From the NCBI GenBank assembly GCA_038527215.1, contig JBCBGC010000170.1:1-14381 (forward strand): DNA of 14,381 nt, written 5' to 3'. The notes beneath the pieces are model-generated. The model saw only the letters and a list, made by a program, of their open reading frames with translations. It ran no database searches and had not been told where the DNA came from. This stretch comes from JAWPMV01 sp038527215 (GTDB taxonomy: Bacteria; Bacteroidota; Bacteroidia; J057). The position numbers were made by a program, and so were the translations under genes. The stretch's first letter is position 1, and each line of letters opens with the position of its first letter. Below are positions 13,331 to 14,381 of this stretch, one piece after another.

Positions 13331-14272
13331 ATGGCTGACGAAACTAACAAACCAACTACATCATTCGCTTCGGAAGAGGTAGAAATTAAAGCGGCAAGTC
13401 CCTTTAGAGCTGTATTTCCCGTACTGGCAATTATCGTACTGGCAATCCTGGCACACGTGATCTTTTATCAGGGTTTTGGAAACCCAGTTAATTTTGAGAA
13501 CGGAGAGACTAACGCCGTGGCCCACGCTGAGTGGGAAGAAAGAAAAGCTGTCTTCGAAGATGCAAATCCAGGAAAAGCTTTCTCTGAAGAGGAGCCTGCA
13601 AAGGCAACTGACGGAGAGCCAGCAAACCTCTACGGACTGATCTTCAAAGGAGGATTTGTAATTCCTATCGGTATGACCCTGACACTGGTTCTTTTCTGCT
13701 TCGTAATTGAGCGGGGAATCACCATCTTCCGCGCTAGTGGAAAAGGGAACACCGACGTATTCGTTAAGAAAGTAAGAAGACTGCTCCACAACGGCGATCT
13801 GGAGGAAGCCGCTGACCTTTGCGACAGACAAGCTGGTTCTGTTGGAAATGTCATTAAAGCAGGTCTACGCAAGTACCGCGAAATGGAAGCTACTCATGAC
13901 ATGGATAAAGAGCAGAAAAAATCTTTGATCCAAGGTGAAATTGAGGAAGCTACCATGCTGGAACTCCCTATGCTGGAGAGAAATCTCTCTATCATCTCTA
14001 CCACTGCTTCTCTCGGTACCCTGGTGGGTCTGATTGGAACGGTACTGGGTATGATTCGTGCCTTTAGTGCACTGGGTGAAGGGGGTGCTCCTAACGCAGC
14101 CGAACTTTCCGTAGGTATCTCTGAGGCATTGATTAACACGGCATTGGGTATTACCACTTCTGCCCTGTCTATCCTTGCTTACAACTTCTTCACGACGAAA
14201 ATCGATGGCATGACCTATGCCATGGACGAAGCCGGATACAGCATTGTTCAGACCTTCGACGCCAGAAACTAG
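13331..14272 (+). CDS. exbB: MotA/TolQ/ExbB proton channel family protein
   Basis: 313 residues, an inner-membrane subunit that with an ExbD/TolR-type partner uses the proton motive force to energise outer-membrane transport or envelope functions. Membrane segments: about 27-46, 108-133, 223-245 and 262-288. The last two carry the family signature LERNLSIISTTASLGTLVG (216-234), GLIGTVLGMIRAF (233-245), and SEALINTALGI (264-274). Compared with E. coli ExbB (244 residues, three membrane segments) it has an extra N-terminal segment followed by a charged, Glu- and Ala-rich loop of about 60 residues (47-107), probably periplasmic. The start ATG has AAAAGG upstream and a matching promoter. The gene is followed by a strong terminator, so the expected ExbD-type gene would need readthrough or its own promoter. 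Choice between ExbB and TolQ cannot be made from the sequence. Confidence 0.88.
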   Translation: MADETNKPTTSFASEEVEIKAASPFRAVFPVLAIIVLAILAHVIFYQGFGNPVNFENGETNAVAHAEWEERKAVFEDANPGKAFSEEEPAKATDGEPANLYGLIFKGGFVIPIGMTLTLVLFCFVIERGITIFRASGKGNTDVFVKKVRRLLHNGDLEEAADLCDRQAGSVGNVIKAGLRKYREMEATHDMDKEQKKSLIQGEIEEATMLELPMLERNLSIISTTASLGTLVGLIGTVLGMIRAFSALGEGGAPNAAELSVGISEALINTALGITTSALSILAYNFFTTKIDGMTYAMDEAGYSIVQTFDARN

Positions 14273-14283
14273 ATAGAATACAG

Positions 14284-14312
14284 GACAGGAGGGTAGACCT
14301 CCTGTCTATTTT
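14284..14312 (+). terminator. Strong hairpin terminator or attenuator after the exbB-like gene
   Basis: GACAGGAGG (14284-14292) and CCTCCTGTC (14298-14306) form a perfect 9-bp stem with loop GTAGA, 11 nt after the stop codon, followed by TATTTTCTC. Since the next gene probably belongs to the same function, it may reduce rather than stop expression of the downstream gene. Confidence 0.75.
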
Positions 14313-14366
14313 CTCAAGTTTCGCTTTCAAGGAAAGAATTTTGTTCACCGATTAACCGGCAAAAAG

Positions 14367-14381
14367 ATGTCTAAAAAACCA
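14367..14381 (+). CDS. Start of a gene cut by the window edge
   Basis: ATG at 14367 opens a frame reading MSKKP before the window ends. It follows the exbB-like gene by 94 nt on the same strand, where an ExbD-type or other accessory subunit would be expected. Five codons cannot identify it, and no ribosome binding site is visible (CCGGCAAAAAG before the ATG). Confidence 0.4.

Overview
The window looks like chromosomal DNA of a Bacteroidota bacterium, possibly a Saprospiria-like or Cytophagia-like lineage; the class is a guess. Three things point this way. Several start sites carry Bacteroidota-type promoter elements (TAnnTTTG -7 boxes, one with a TTTG -33 box 19 nt upstream). Shine-Dalgarno sequences are mostly weak or absent. 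The protein set is typical of the phylum: an AKETAHQLGTP-type histidine kinase, a LuxE-like acyl-protein synthetase ending in CNL plus a few residues, a ChlI/MoxR-like ATPase, an ExbB with an extra N-terminal membrane segment, and an exported MORN-repeat protein. No rRNA, tRNA, CRISPR array, transposase or phage gene was seen.

Layout. Bases 1-424 hold a non-coding repeat block: two 188-bp tandem units, about 94% identical, built from REP-like hairpins, plus a 43-bp hairpin module in the opposite orientation at the left edge. Next come five minus-strand genes, transcribed from 5940 down to 469: a ChlI/MoxR-like AAA+ ATPase, a GT4-type glycosyltransferase, a membrane sensor histidine kinase, the RuvX/YqgF nuclease (3 nt after the kinase stop, TTG start), and a zinc-ribbon SAM methyltransferase (TTG start).

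Divergent from the ATPase is a tight plus-strand trio (6070-7884). It holds a LuxE-like acyl-protein synthetase, a 65-residue Cys-rich protein whose ATG overlaps the previous stop, and a flavin-reductase-family protein whose start lies inside the Cys-rich gene. This trio is the most interesting unit here, because it places a LuxE-like enzyme, a possible metal- or redox-binding small protein and a flavoprotein under one probable transcript. It ends with overlapping stop codons against a convergent gene for a periplasmic-binding-protein-like protein that lacks a signal peptide. A lipoprotein of unknown function is divergent from that gene and meets an exported 12-repeat MORN protein tail to tail across a terminator.

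After an AT-rich 540-bp gap come a TetR-like regulator and an ABC1/UbiB-family atypical kinase, with no bases between stop and start; the kinase has KVAQ where the family motif is KxGQ. A 329-bp gap holds a probable terminator, a 10-codon mini-ORF with an ideal ribosome binding site, and the best promoter of the window. That promoter drives an ExbB/TolQ-type proton-channel subunit. A strong hairpin terminator follows, and then the first five codons of another gene run off the right edge.

Most genes are recognisable housekeeping or envelope genes. No clearly new defence or mobile system was found; the candidates for novelty are listed as findings.
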